A stretch of DNA of 20,647 nt, taken from positions 1 to 20,647 of the forward strand of contig JAPLJU010000060.1 in assembly GCA_026388445.1 (NCBI GenBank), given 5' to 3'. Below the pieces are notes generated by a model, which was not told where the DNA came from, did no database searches, and worked only from the letters and a program-made list of their open reading frames with translations. A program made the position numbers and the translations under genes. Source of the DNA: Deltaproteobacteria bacterium (GTDB taxonomy: Bacteria > Desulfobacterota > Syntrophia > Syntrophales > UBA2192). This document shows positions 6,640 to 14,619 of the stretch, in pieces. Positions within the stretch are counted from its first letter, which is position 1. Each line of letters begins with the position of its first letter.

Positions 6640-8109
6640 TCAGAACCTCAGATAATGAAATCCCCGGGGCTCAAGGTCCACGAAAAGCCCGGGTTCGATC
6701 ATCTCTTTTCCGTCCCTCTTGTAGACCGAATCGGAGAACAGATCCTTCAAGTGCCAGACCCTGCCGTCCAGATCCTCCCACGGCAGCCGCACATGCCCCT
6801 GGGACCGGTTGTCGGAGAAATTGATGACAAGGAGACGTCGCTCCTCGTCCTTTCGCCAGCACCAGGCAAGGAGATTCTGAAAACTCGAATTGTCCGGCCA
6901 GCCGCTGGGCTCGCAAAGACACCAGTCCCCCTCGTGGAGTGCCGGGGATCTGAGCTCCTCAAGCAGTCTTCTATAGAATAAATATAATTTTTCATCAACG
7001 TCCTCGGCAGGGCGCCTCCCCAGCTGGACGGGCAGTTTTACCTTCCGACCTTCCAGTTGGCCATCATAGAGGAGTTTCGCCCCCGGAAGTGTTGCAAAGG
7101 CAACGGCGGCCGCAGTCAGCTTATGGGGCGAAAAAGTCTCGGCCGCGCGGGGCTCGTCGTGATTCTCGATGAAGCGGACAAGCTTCCCCTGGTAGGCGGG
7201 ATCGGCCTGGAGATGCCGACGGATGTTGTTAGCGTTCCCGCTCACCAGCAGGTCATACAGTCTCTTGTCGTAGCAGTAATCGAACCCCTGCTTCAGAAGC
7301 TCCGGTTCCAGATCCCAGTAGACCTCGGCCATGAAAAGGAAATCAGATGAGGCCTTTCGAAGGGCCGTGATCATCTCTTCCCAGAACTCCACCGGTGGGC
7401 GTGTCCCGACGCGCGTCCCCCAGGTCCCCTCGAAGACATTTCCCATGAGGAGCATGGCCATATCGCATCGGACACCGTCACACTGTCTGGCGATACGCAG
7501 AAGGGTGTCGAGGTAAGCGTGCCTAAGACCGGTGTTGAATGCGTTGACCTGGGCGGTGTCCTTCCAGGGAGGGAAGAAGGGGTCCCGCCCGCAGGCAAAC
7601 ACCTTGCTCCCGGATTCGAAAAAGGCATCGGGAGATTCTCTAAGGTTTTCCCGGGTCCCCTGAATAAAATATTCGGGGTGTTCAGAAACCCACGGATGAT
7701 CGATGGCCGTGTGGTTGGGCACGAAATCGAGGATGAGCTTCATCCCCCGCTTCGCGAGCATCTCACTGGCAACGGCAAGCCCTTCCGGCCCGCCCAGACG
7801 CTCATCCACCATGTAGCGGTGGACACAGTAGGGTGAACCAACGACGTCCTCCGGACGAAAATCCGGCAGGGCTTTACGGTAGTCGTCCCTGAGCATTTGA
7901 AGTTTACGGGCAATGCGGGTACCCGCCGGGCTTCGCTCCCACACCCCCATGATCCACAGGGCATCGAAGCCGAGGGCCGAAAGGGTATCCCACACCTCGG
8001 CGGGGACATTCCCGAGCGAGATCGGCTGATTGTACTTCCGGCTCAACTCATTCAGCCAGAGGCGGGTGTTGATTTCGAAGATGATAGGGTTTCTCGGCCA
8101 GGCCTTCAT
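6640..8109 (-). CDS. GH13 alpha-amylase family enzyme
   Basis: A 489-residue glycoside hydrolase or transglycosidase of family 13 with the (beta/alpha)8 barrel motifs in order: region I L127-D-F-V-P-N-H133; region II G-V-R-C-D216 (nucleophile); region III F-M-A-E262-V (acid/base); region IV F-I-E-N-H-D318-E (transition-state aspartate). A C-terminal beta domain (about 400-489) ends in PRGFHYLRF. No signal peptide, so it acts in the cytoplasm, perhaps on alpha-glucans or maltodextrins, while its gene is followed by an exported lipase-like protein. The subfamily and substrate cannot be named from motifs alone; trehalose-, sucrose- or maltose-acting GH13 enzymes are alternatives. The ATG at 8109 has only a weak ribosome site. 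It is first of a likely two-gene unit and divergent from pgi. Confidence 0.88.
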   Translation of the reverse strand: MKAWPRNPIIFEINTRLWLNELSRKYNQPISLGNVPAEVWDTLSALGFDALWIMGVWERSPAGTRIARKLQMLRDDYRKALPDFRPEDVVGSPYCVHRYMVDERLGGPEGLAVASEMLAKRGMKLILDFVPNHTAIDHPWVSEHPEYFIQGTRENLRESPDAFFESGSKVFACGRDPFFPPWKDTAQVNAFNTGLRHAYLDTLLRIARQCDGVRCDMAMLLMGNVFEGTWGTRVGTRPPVEFWEEMITALRKASSDFLFMAEVYWDLEPELLKQGFDYCYDKRLYDLLVSGNANNIRRHLQADPAYQGKLVRFIENHDEPRAAETFSPHKLTAAAVAFATLPGAKLLYDGQLEGRKVKLPVQLGRRPAEDVDEKLYLFYRRLLEELRSPALHEGDWCLCEPSGWPDNSSFQNLLAWCWRKDEERRLLVINFSDNRSQGHVRLPWEDLDGRVWHLKDLFSDSVYKRDGKEMIEPGLFVDLEPRGFHYLRF

Positions 8110-8155
8110 CGTTCTTTATCGATCCCCGTCCACCAGGTAGTCTTTCGGCAGGGAT

Positions 8156-8183
8156 GATATACAGGTATGACACCAAAAGGCAA
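8156..8183 (-). promoter_or_regulatory. possible promoter of the GH13-patatin unit
   Basis: On the minus strand TTGCCT (8183-8178) and TATATC (8161-8156) are separated by 16 bases, 47 bases upstream of the GH13 ATG. Each hexamer matches sigma70 consensus at 4/6; motif evidence only. Confidence 0.35.
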
Positions 8184-8227
8184 GGAAAGACCCGGAATTC
8201 GACCGTTCATGTCTTCGCAGATGCCCC

Positions 8228-8257
8228 TTGTGAGACGGGATTCATATAGTGTAAGAT
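8228..8257 (+). promoter_or_regulatory. possible promoter of pgi
   Basis: TTGTGA (8228-8233) and TAAGAT (8252-8257) with an 18-base spacer, 37 bases before the pgi ATG. Each element matches 4/6. It faces away from the GH13 promoter in the same 184-base divergent region. Confidence 0.35.
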
Positions 8258-8293
8258 TTGACCGCTTATGCCTTTTAAAGGAGGGGACCCATC

Positions 8294-9946
8294 ATGCTCA
8301 GGAAAGTTGATCCGACGAGTACCGCTGCCTGGAAGCTCCTCGCCGAGCACTTCCGGCAAGTCAAAGACCTCCACATGAAAGACCTCTTCGCGGGGGATCC
8401 CGAAAGATTCGGCACATACGCCACCCGGTTCAATGATATCCTCATTGATTACTCGAAGAACAGGGTCACCGGCGATACACTTCCCCTCCTAATCAGACTC
8501 GCTGAAGAGGCGGGCCTCCAGGAGGCGATCGAAAAAATGTTCACAGGTGACCGGATCAACGAGACCGAGGGTCGGCCCGTCCTGCACATTGCCCTGAGAA
8601 ACAGGGGTAATGCCCCGATTGACGTGGACGGACAGGACGTGATGCCCCAGGTGAATGAAGTTCTGAAGAAAATGAAAGGCTTCTCGACGAACGTCATCTC
8701 GGGGAAGTGGAAAGGATATACGGGCAAAAAGATTACCGATATCGTCAACATCGGGATCGGCGGGTCAGACCTCGGTCCTGTCATGGTCACGGAATGCCTC
8801 AGGCCCCTTTCAAAGGGGCCCCCCGTCCATTTTGTCTCGAACATCGACGGGACACAGATCACGGAGACGCTCAACAGGCTGAGGCCTGATAGGACCCTCT
8901 TCCTGATTGCTTCCAAGACCTTCACAACCCAGGAGACGATGACCAACGCCTTCACGGCAAGGGAATGGTTCCTGAACTACGCGAGAGATCCGCAGCACAT
9001 CTCGAAGCACTTCGTGGCGATCTCGACCAATGCCGAAAAGGTCAAGGCCTTCGGCATCGACCGTGAAAACATGTTTATCTTCTGGGACTGGGTAGGTGGC
9101 CGCTACTCCCTCTGGTCCGCCATCGGACTTTCGATTGCCTGCCGTGTCGGATTTGAAAATTTCGTCGAACTTCTTGAGGGGGCTTACGAAATGGACTGCC
9201 ACTTCAGGAATACCCCCTTCCGTGAAAACATACCGGTCATCCTGGCTCTTCTCGGCATCTGGTACAATAATTTCTTCGGCGCCCAGACGGAGGCGATCCT
9301 GCCTTACGACCAGTACATGCACCGCTTTCCGGCCTATTTCCAGCAGGGAAACATGGAGAGTAACGGCAAGTGCGTCGGTCGAAACGGCAAAAAAGTCACC
9401 TACCAGACAGGCCCCATCGTTTGGGGCGAGCCCGGGACAAACGGCCAGCATGCCTTCTTCCAGCTTATCCACCAGGGCACGAAGCTGATTCCCGCCGATT
9501 TCCTGGCCCCGGCCATAAGCCACAATCCCGTGGGTGATCACCACGCCATTTTGCTTTCCAACTTTTTTGCCCAGACGGAGGCCCTCATGAGGGGAAAGAC
9601 GGAAGAGGAGGCCGTCAGGGATCTCAAGACGGAGGGCCGGAACGATGAGGAGATCAGAAAGCTCCTTCCCTACCGGGTCTTCGAAGGGAACAAACCAACG
9701 AATTCCATTCTCTTCAAGAAGCTCACACCCCGTGTACTCGGGAGCCTCATCGCCATGTACGAACACAAGATCTTCGTACAGGGTGTCATCTGGAACATCT
9801 TCAGCTTCGACCAGTGGGGGGTCGAGCTCGGGAAACAGCTTGCCGGCCGGATCCGGCCTGAGCTGAAAGATGAAAAACCCGTTGCGTCGCACGATTCATC
9901 GACGAACGGGCTGATCAACACCTTCAAGAAGATGAGGGCCGACTAA
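8294..9946 (+). CDS. pgi: glucose-6-phosphate isomerase
   Basis: Interconverts glucose 6-phosphate and fructose 6-phosphate in the cytoplasm (glycolysis and gluconeogenesis). The 550-residue length equals the long bacterial/eukaryotic-type enzyme. The signature DWVGGRYSLWSAIGL is intact, as is GEPGTNGQHAF. Catalytic positions fall at the E. coli numbers: E355 in MESNGK, H386 in NGQHAF and K514 in WGVELGK. The start has GGAGGGG 8 bases ahead of the ATG. Transcribed alone on the plus strand, converging on gpmA and divergent from a GH13 gene whose product could release sugars that feed this step. Confidence 0.98.
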   Translation: MLRKVDPTSTAAWKLLAEHFRQVKDLHMKDLFAGDPERFGTYATRFNDILIDYSKNRVTGDTLPLLIRLAEEAGLQEAIEKMFTGDRINETEGRPVLHIALRNRGNAPIDVDGQDVMPQVNEVLKKMKGFSTNVISGKWKGYTGKKITDIVNIGIGGSDLGPVMVTECLRPLSKGPPVHFVSNIDGTQITETLNRLRPDRTLFLIASKTFTTQETMTNAFTAREWFLNYARDPQHISKHFVAISTNAEKVKAFGIDRENMFIFWDWVGGRYSLWSAIGLSIACRVGFENFVELLEGAYEMDCHFRNTPFRENIPVILALLGIWYNNFFGAQTEAILPYDQYMHRFPAYFQQGNMESNGKCVGRNGKKVTYQTGPIVWGEPGTNGQHAFFQLIHQGTKLIPADFLAPAISHNPVGDHHAILLSNFFAQTEALMRGKTEEEAVRDLKTEGRNDEEIRKLLPYRVFEGNKPTNSILFKKLTPRVLGSLIAMYEHKIFVQGVIWNIFSFDQWGVELGKQLAGRIRPELKDEKPVASHDSSTNGLINTFKKMRAD

Positions 9947-10048
9947 GGGAAAGGTAGGAAATGAGCCCGTCGTGGTGGTCGATTTCCAGGGGATGGTTGA
10001 CTACGCGACGGCCTCTGCGAAAAGAAAGCCCTGAGACAATTCCGCTTT

Positions 10049-10795
10049 TTATCCCTTCTTGATCTGGTCGGCTACTGCCTGTGTGGCACGTTTGACCGCT
10101 TCCGGATCTCCCAGGTAATAATTGCGGATCGGTGTCAGGTTGTCCCGGAGCTCGTAGACAAGCGGAATGCCCGTGGGAATGTTCAGCCCCACGATCACGT
10201 TATCGGGAACATTATCCAGGTACTTCACCAGGGCCCGGAGGCTGTTGCCGTGGGCGGATATGACCACGCGTTTTCCTTCCCTTACGGACGGCGCAATCGT
10301 TTCGTGCCAGTAAGGCAGGAAACGCTCCACGGTGTCTTTCAGGCATTCCGTGAGAGGAACTTCCCCGGGGCGCAGGTCGGCGTAGCGTAGGTCTTTCCCG
10401 TTGTATCTCGGATCGCCCGGCGTGAGAGCCGGTGGACGGATATCGTAGCTCCTGCGCCAGATCTGGACCTGCTCCATTCCGTGCTTCTCCACCATCTCTG
10501 CCTTATTGAGTCCCTGGAGGGCCCCGTAGTGGCGTTCGTTGAGCCGCCAGCTGTAGTGGACCGGAATCCACATGAGATCCATCTCCTCGAGGACGATCCA
10601 GAGTGTCTTGATGGCCCGCTTCAGCACCGATGTGTAAGCCATATCGAAAACATAGCCCTTACAGAGTAGCGTGCGCCCCGCCTGAACAGCCTCATCGACG
10701 CCTTTATCGGACAGTCCCACATCGGTCCAGCCGGTGAAGCGGTTTTCCTTGTTCCAGGTGCTCTCGCCGTGGCGGATCAGCACTATTTTTTTCAT
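10049..10795 (-). CDS. gpmA: 2,3-bisphosphoglycerate-dependent phosphoglycerate mutase
   Basis: A 248-residue cofactor-dependent mutase converting 3- to 2-phosphoglycerate in lower glycolysis. The RHGE motif holds the phospho-accepting H9, and H182 lies in SAHGNSL. NRFTGWTDVGLS, RLNERHYGALQGLNK and the long PPALTPGDPRY insert mark the dPGM rather than the short phosphatase type. The ATG at 10795 is chosen over a GTG five codons upstream because GAGGAG is 7 bases before the ATG and the resulting length matches the family. Last gene of the mliC-pldA-queF-pyk-gpmA run, 46 bases after pyk; no clear hairpin terminator follows. Confidence 0.97.
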   Translation of the reverse strand: MKKIVLIRHGESTWNKENRFTGWTDVGLSDKGVDEAVQAGRTLLCKGYVFDMAYTSVLKRAIKTLWIVLEEMDLMWIPVHYSWRLNERHYGALQGLNKAEMVEKHGMEQVQIWRRSYDIRPPALTPGDPRYNGKDLRYADLRPGEVPLTECLKDTVERFLPYWHETIAPSVREGKRVVISAHGNSLRALVKYLDNVPDNVIVGLNIPTGIPLVYELRDNLTPIRNYYLGDPEAVKRATQAVADQIKKG

Positions 10796-10841
10796 TCCTG
10801 GTCTCCTCACCCCATCCGTGGATTCATGCGGTTATTTATAA

Positions 10842-12275
10842 CTATTTTTCACCTGTGAGGTCAATGATTTCCATGCGGTGGTTGGCTTCGGGATGACGCG
10901 ATGAGGGGCCCTCCGTCAGAATGACAAGGTCCCCCTTTACGTCGTGGGCATCAAGCCGCTTCCGGATGTAATTCCTCCAATCCTCAGGGTGTTGAGCCTC
11001 GCAGACGGGGTAAACCCCGAAAGAAAACTGGAGCCGCTGGCAGGTTGACTCCTGGGAACTCACAGAGATGACCCAGACGGGAAGGCGGAAACGGGTGATA
11101 CTTCTGGCCGTCGCACCACTCCTTGTCGGAACGAATACAGCTGCCGGTGTCACACTCTCGAAGGTTGTTCGGACACTCAGGGCAATGAGATCGGCCAGAT
11201 CGATCTTTCCGTCGTGCTTTCCAGTCCGGAGAACGCTCTCCAGGGTGCTGCCGGATATTCCCGGCTCGGTTGCCGCGGCGATTCTCGCCAGCATGGACAC
11301 CGCTTCCACCGGGTACTTTCCGATGGCAGACTCGCCGGAAAGCATGACACAGTCCGTCCCGTCGAGGACGGCATTCGCTACGTCGGTTGCCTCCGCGCGG
11401 GTCGGGCGCTTGTTTGTCGTCATGGATTCGAGCATCTGTGTGGCAGTAATGACGGGCTTGCCGAGGAGGTTTGCCCTGCGCATCAAATCTTTCTGGACGA
11501 GGGCGATCCGCTCGATGGGCATTTCCACCCCGAGGTCCCCTCTGGCGATCATGATGCCGTCGGCGGCCTCCAGGATCGCATTGATATGCGTTAGGGCGCT
11601 GGACCGCTCGATCTTGGCTATAACGAAGGGACTGTAACTCGACGCACTCGCCGCTTTCCGGACGGCCCGAATGTCCTCGGCCGTTTCGACGAAAGACTGG
11701 CTGACAGCATCGATTCTTTCGCCAGCGGCAAACTCGAGACATTTTCGATCGTAATCGGTGAACACCTTTATGCCCAATCGTATGCCCGGCAGGTTCAGCC
11801 CCACACGGGAGCGAATCTCGCCTCCCACCGTTACACGGCAGTGGATATCCCTGCCCTGTACGCGGACGACCTCTAACTGGACATAGCCGTCGTTGAGGTA
11901 CAGCGCGTCACCGGCCTTTACAAACCCTGTCAGGTCCGGGTCATTAACGCTTGCCCGCCGATCGTCACCATTGATCTCCGCCGTCGACAATGTGAACTCC
12001 TGACCTGCCTCCAGGTCGATGGGCTCCCGGCTGAGCATTCCGATCCGGATCTTCGGTCCCGGTAGATCGGCGAGAAGGGCCACACGGCAAGCGGTTCTCC
12101 GAGAGGCCTCCCTGACATTTTCGATGATTTTCCGGTGACGGTCAAAACTCCCGTGGGAAAAATTGAGACGGGCCACATTCATCCCCGCGAGTATCATCTT
12201 CTCGATCACTTCAATGGATTCGGACGCAGGGCCGATCGTGCACACGATCTTTGTTTTGTGAGCGGGAAGAGCCAT
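10842..12275 (-). CDS. pyk: pyruvate kinase
   Basis: A 477-residue enzyme making pyruvate and ATP from phosphoenolpyruvate and ADP. It begins KTKIVCTIGPAS, the usual N-terminus, and carries NFSHG, LLADLPGPKIR, the active-site lysine in FVIAKIERS, MIARGDLGVE, and the ATQMLESM / RPTRAEATDVANAVLDGTD block. A shorter C-terminal allosteric-type domain follows (residues about 350-477), with a regular length. The ATG at 12275 is only 4 bases after the queF stop and has a poor ribosome site, so translation is probably coupled to queF. An upstream frame extends to 12377 but overlaps queF and lacks homology-like sequence. Confidence 0.97.
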   Translation of the reverse strand: MALPAHKTKIVCTIGPASESIEVIEKMILAGMNVARLNFSHGSFDRHRKIIENVREASRRTACRVALLADLPGPKIRIGMLSREPIDLEAGQEFTLSTAEINGDDRRASVNDPDLTGFVKAGDALYLNDGYVQLEVVRVQGRDIHCRVTVGGEIRSRVGLNLPGIRLGIKVFTDYDRKCLEFAAGERIDAVSQSFVETAEDIRAVRKAASASSYSPFVIAKIERSSALTHINAILEAADGIMIARGDLGVEMPIERIALVQKDLMRRANLLGKPVITATQMLESMTTNKRPTRAEATDVANAVLDGTDCVMLSGESAIGKYPVEAVSMLARIAAATEPGISGSTLESVLRTGKHDGKIDLADLIALSVRTTFESVTPAAVFVPTRSGATARSITRFRLPVWVISVSSQESTCQRLQFSFGVYPVCEAQHPEDWRNYIRKRLDAHDVKGDLVILTEGPSSRHPEANHRMEIIDLTGEK

Positions 12276-12279
12276 GAGC

Positions 12280-13104
12280 CTATTGTCTCGCGGTGCGACG
12301 ATTTGATGGGGGCGCATCTCCGCAGTTCGTCCGGAAGGGATTGATGTCGATGCCGCCGCGCCTCGTGTAGCGGGCATAGACGGTCAGCCTTTCCGGCCTG
12401 CACTGGCGAAGAATATCCGTGAATATGCGCTCCACGCAGTGTTCATGGAAATCACTGTGCTGCCTGAAGGAAACGATATATCGAAGGAGTCCCGGGCGGC
12501 TGATCCTGGGACCACGATAGCGGACCTGTACACTCGCCCAGTCCGGTTGACCGGTGAACGGGCAGTTCGATTTCAGGAGATGCGATGTCAGCGTTTCCTC
12601 GACAACGGGTCCCCTGACGGAAAGGAGTGCCGCATCCGGAGTGTAACTTGAAATCCTTGTATCGACGCCGTCGATCAGCTCACCCTCCAGTTCTTCGAGG
12701 ACCTGCCGTCCGAATCTCCCCGGGAGAGTGATTTTGACTTTTACCCTGCTTCCGCAGGCCTGCCTGAGGTCTCGCCTCATCGTCCTTTCCACCAGAGCGA
12801 TACTCAAAAAATAAGACTGATTGAAGGAATTCAGGTAGAGCTTCATGGACCTGGATTCAATGAGACGGCGGGATTCAGCCGGAAAAATCATGGTCGCTAT
12901 CGCCACCCGGGGTTTCCCTCCGGAATCCAGCCATGACAATTCATAGGCGTTCCATATGTCCACGCCGCTGAAGGGAAGCACCCTGCCGATGCCGATACCG
13001 GTACGATGTGTTGCCCTCGAGACGGGCAGAAGCAAACCGGGATCATATTGATCTTTGTAGGTGAGGACCTTTCTCCGGGACAAAGACCTTCTTTTCCGCT
13101 TCAT
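12280..13104 (-). CDS. queF: NADPH-dependent 7-cyano-7-deazaguanine reductase (queuosine synthesis)
   Basis: Reduces the nitrile of preQ0 to preQ1, a step of tRNA queuosine formation in the cytoplasm. At 274 residues it is the long two-domain (E. coli-like) form. The QueF motif E-S-R-S-M-K-L-Y-L-N-S-F-N is present. The thioimide-forming cysteine C181 lies in SNCPFTGQPDW with D188 seven residues later, the same spacing as in E. coli (C190/D197). QHSDFHEHCVERI matches the zinc/substrate-site region, and the end DINPFRTNC is typical. ATG at 13104 has AGGAG 7 bases ahead; sequence further upstream belongs to the preceding gene. It lies 20 bases after pldA and 4 bases before pyk. Confidence 0.96.
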   Translation of the reverse strand: MKRKRRSLSRRKVLTYKDQYDPGLLLPVSRATHRTGIGIGRVLPFSGVDIWNAYELSWLDSGGKPRVAIATMIFPAESRRLIESRSMKLYLNSFNQSYFLSIALVERTMRRDLRQACGSRVKVKITLPGRFGRQVLEELEGELIDGVDTRISSYTPDAALLSVRGPVVEETLTSHLLKSNCPFTGQPDWASVQVRYRGPRISRPGLLRYIVSFRQHSDFHEHCVERIFTDILRQCRPERLTVYARYTRRGGIDINPFRTNCGDAPPSNRRTARQ

Positions 13105-13124
13105 CGATGCTCCTATGTCCTGCC

Positions 13125-14192
13125 TCAATCCCAGTCTTTTAGAATAAAGCCAATACCGATACGTCTGATACTGTGGTTGTAGTCCAGCAGGCTCTCTCCG
13201 TACCCGTGGAAATACTGAATATATCCGCTGACCCGTTCGATGAGGGGGAAAGCCCACTCGAGTTGCACGGCACCGCGATTATCGTCAAAGTGGAAATTGT
13301 TCCGCACCATCACACCGAAGCGGTGATTCTTCCAGAAGTAATATCCCCAGAGCTCACCGTAGCCGAGATAGTTCTCGATATCGGGATTGTCATCGTCTTC
13401 ACTGTTTTCAGGGATCCTCAACCAGGTGTTCAGAAGCAGAACAAAGTTCTCACGCTCGAAACCAAAATTTGCAACAACGCGGTTCCAGCTTCTCGAGAGG
13501 GGCGCAGATTGGCCGTTGGACTGATGGCTGACACCCACGTTGATGAACCGGCCTTTCAGACCCAGGAGATCGTAGTTGGTCCGAAAGTTCAAAAGAATCT
13601 CGGGCTCATAGTCAGTTTCACGGAAAGGTGATGAATCCTCGAAGTTGTAAAACTGCCAGAAAGACTTTTGAGTGTAGGCAAACCAGAGGTCCATGTTCTT
13701 GCCGAGAATGTCCTGCCAGAGCTTGACCTTGAAGCTCAGCTGAAATTTGATCTCCGGATTTTTTAATTCCTCGGTCGGATCGGCCTCCCGGATGGTCTCT
13801 TCGTTCGGATGTTCAACATACGTAAAGGGGAGGATGTAGTTCGATCGATGGAACTTGACGGCAAATTTTCCTCGCCTTGATTCCTTATCAAGATCCCAGA
13901 GCTTCGCAAGATAGGTGGGAAGTTCCAGGTCTTCCGCTGGCGGCTCTTTTACGACCGCCTTCCCATCTTCTGTCGTCTCGGGTGGTTTGCGTCGAGCCAG
14001 TTCATCGTAACATTTCAGCCGTTCCACGGCGTCCTCGATCCGGGCGCATTCCTCCAGGCTCCGCGGCGTGTCCGCCGAGCCAATGCCGGGGGATACGAGG
14101 AGAAAAACCAGAATGAGAGAGATGGCTGCCAGAGGGATCCCGCCGGTCACGCAGAAAAACTTTCTGCTCAACACAACTTCTCCGCAGTGCAT
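13125..14192 (-). CDS. pldA: outer membrane phospholipase A (OMPLA)
   Basis: A 355-residue outer-membrane beta-barrel that hydrolyses phospholipids misplaced in the outer leaflet. A signal peptide covers about residues 8-40 (hydrophobic IPLAAISLILVFLLV, cleavage near GSA). Then comes a short conserved LEECARIEDAVERLKCYDEL motif often found at the N-terminus of exported proteins. The catalytic triad is exact: H223-Q-S225 with N237, the same spacing as E. coli H142/S144/N156, and S233 matches the calcium-binding S152. FRETDYEPEILL and the C-terminal DYNHSIRRIGIG strand also fit. The ATG at 14192 is preceded by GAGGGGGG; a TTG four codons upstream, overlapping the mliC stop, is an alternative. 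Catalysis in this family needs calcium and dimerisation. Confidence 0.95.
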   Translation of the reverse strand: MHCGEVVLSRKFFCVTGGIPLAAISLILVFLLVSPGIGSADTPRSLEECARIEDAVERLKCYDELARRKPPETTEDGKAVVKEPPAEDLELPTYLAKLWDLDKESRRGKFAVKFHRSNYILPFTYVEHPNEETIREADPTEELKNPEIKFQLSFKVKLWQDILGKNMDLWFAYTQKSFWQFYNFEDSSPFRETDYEPEILLNFRTNYDLLGLKGRFINVGVSHQSNGQSAPLSRSWNRVVANFGFERENFVLLLNTWLRIPENSEDDDNPDIENYLGYGELWGYYFWKNHRFGVMVRNNFHFDDNRGAVQLEWAFPLIERVSGYIQYFHGYGESLLDYNHSIRRIGIGFILKDWD

Positions 14193-14200
14193 GGCCCCCC

Positions 14201-14506
14201 TCAACGATCCCCCCCTGTTCTACAATTCTGACAGACGATCCTGCCGTCGATTTCTACAAAAGCCTCCGCTCCCTTCCCCAAGAAGGTGGTCTGGCCATCG
14301 CTGTATTTCGCCCCGGAGGCTGATAGCACGCGGGGAAGACTCACTTCCCTTTCACTCAGTTTAAGCGTGGCAAAATCACCCTTGCTGTCGAAGACCACAA
14401 CAAAATTTTTCCCCTCGTCGCAACGATAGGTCACGGATTTGGCCTGTGCACAGGAAAGGGTCACGGCGGCCAGAATAATAACAATGGCTCGCAATCCGAT
14501 TTTCAT
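14201..14506 (-). CDS. MliC/PliC-family lysozyme inhibitor
   Basis: A 101-residue exported protein. The N-terminus is a signal sequence (MKIGLRAIVIILAAVTLSCA) that ends either in a non-ideal lipobox TLSC or in an AQA signal-peptidase-I site, so it is periplasmic or lipid-anchored. The mature part has the MliC-type layout: YRCDEGKNF, a KLSEREVSLPRVLSASGAKY segment and SDGQTTFLGKGAEAFVE near the end, followed by CQNC. Family members block C-type lysozyme by inserting a loop with the conserved Ser/Lys-containing motif in the enzyme's active site. First gene of the run with pldA, 8 bases upstream of it. GAGGTG precedes the ATG. Function is inferred from the family. Confidence 0.88.
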   Translation of the reverse strand: MKIGLRAIVIILAAVTLSCAQAKSVTYRCDEGKNFVVVFDSKGDFATLKLSEREVSLPRVLSASGAKYSDGQTTFLGKGAEAFVEIDGRIVCQNCRTGGDR

Positions 14507-14543
14507 GCATGCACCTCAATCCGAAAGTGTCTGCCCGATGGTG

Positions 14544-14574
14544 ACTTTATTCATTTTTATTGCGAATTTATCAA
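14544..14574 (-). promoter_or_regulatory. weak promoter candidate for the mliC-gpmA operon
   Basis: In the AT-rich 113-base gap before mliC the minus strand has TTGATA (14574-14569) and TAAAGT (14549-14544) spaced 19 bases. The spacing is long and the -10 is 4/6. It is simply the best match in the only place a promoter for this operon should be. Confidence 0.25.
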
Positions 14575-14619
14575 GTAAAGATTTGATTGCTGAATTGCAG
14601 GTCGTCAGGTGTGGGCTCT

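Noticed and set aside
8810..9892. 360-codon open frame on the minus strand inside pgi
   Set aside because: Lies fully antisense to a well-conserved glucose-6-phosphate isomerase; no recognisable motif of its own.
9966..10017. CCGTCGTG ... CGCGACGG inverted repeat between the converging pgi and gpmA genes as a terminator
   Set aside because: The loop is over 30 bases and no T run follows on either strand.
9963..10035. Short protein-like stretch (EPVVVVDFQGMVDYATASAKRKP region split) between pgi and gpmA
   Set aside because: Only about 24 codons, no convincing start codon or ribosome site in frame; could be chance or a relic.
10984..11742. 252-codon open frame overlapping pyk on the same strand
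   Set aside because: Arg/Gly/Pro-rich out-of-frame translation of pyruvate kinase with no start context.
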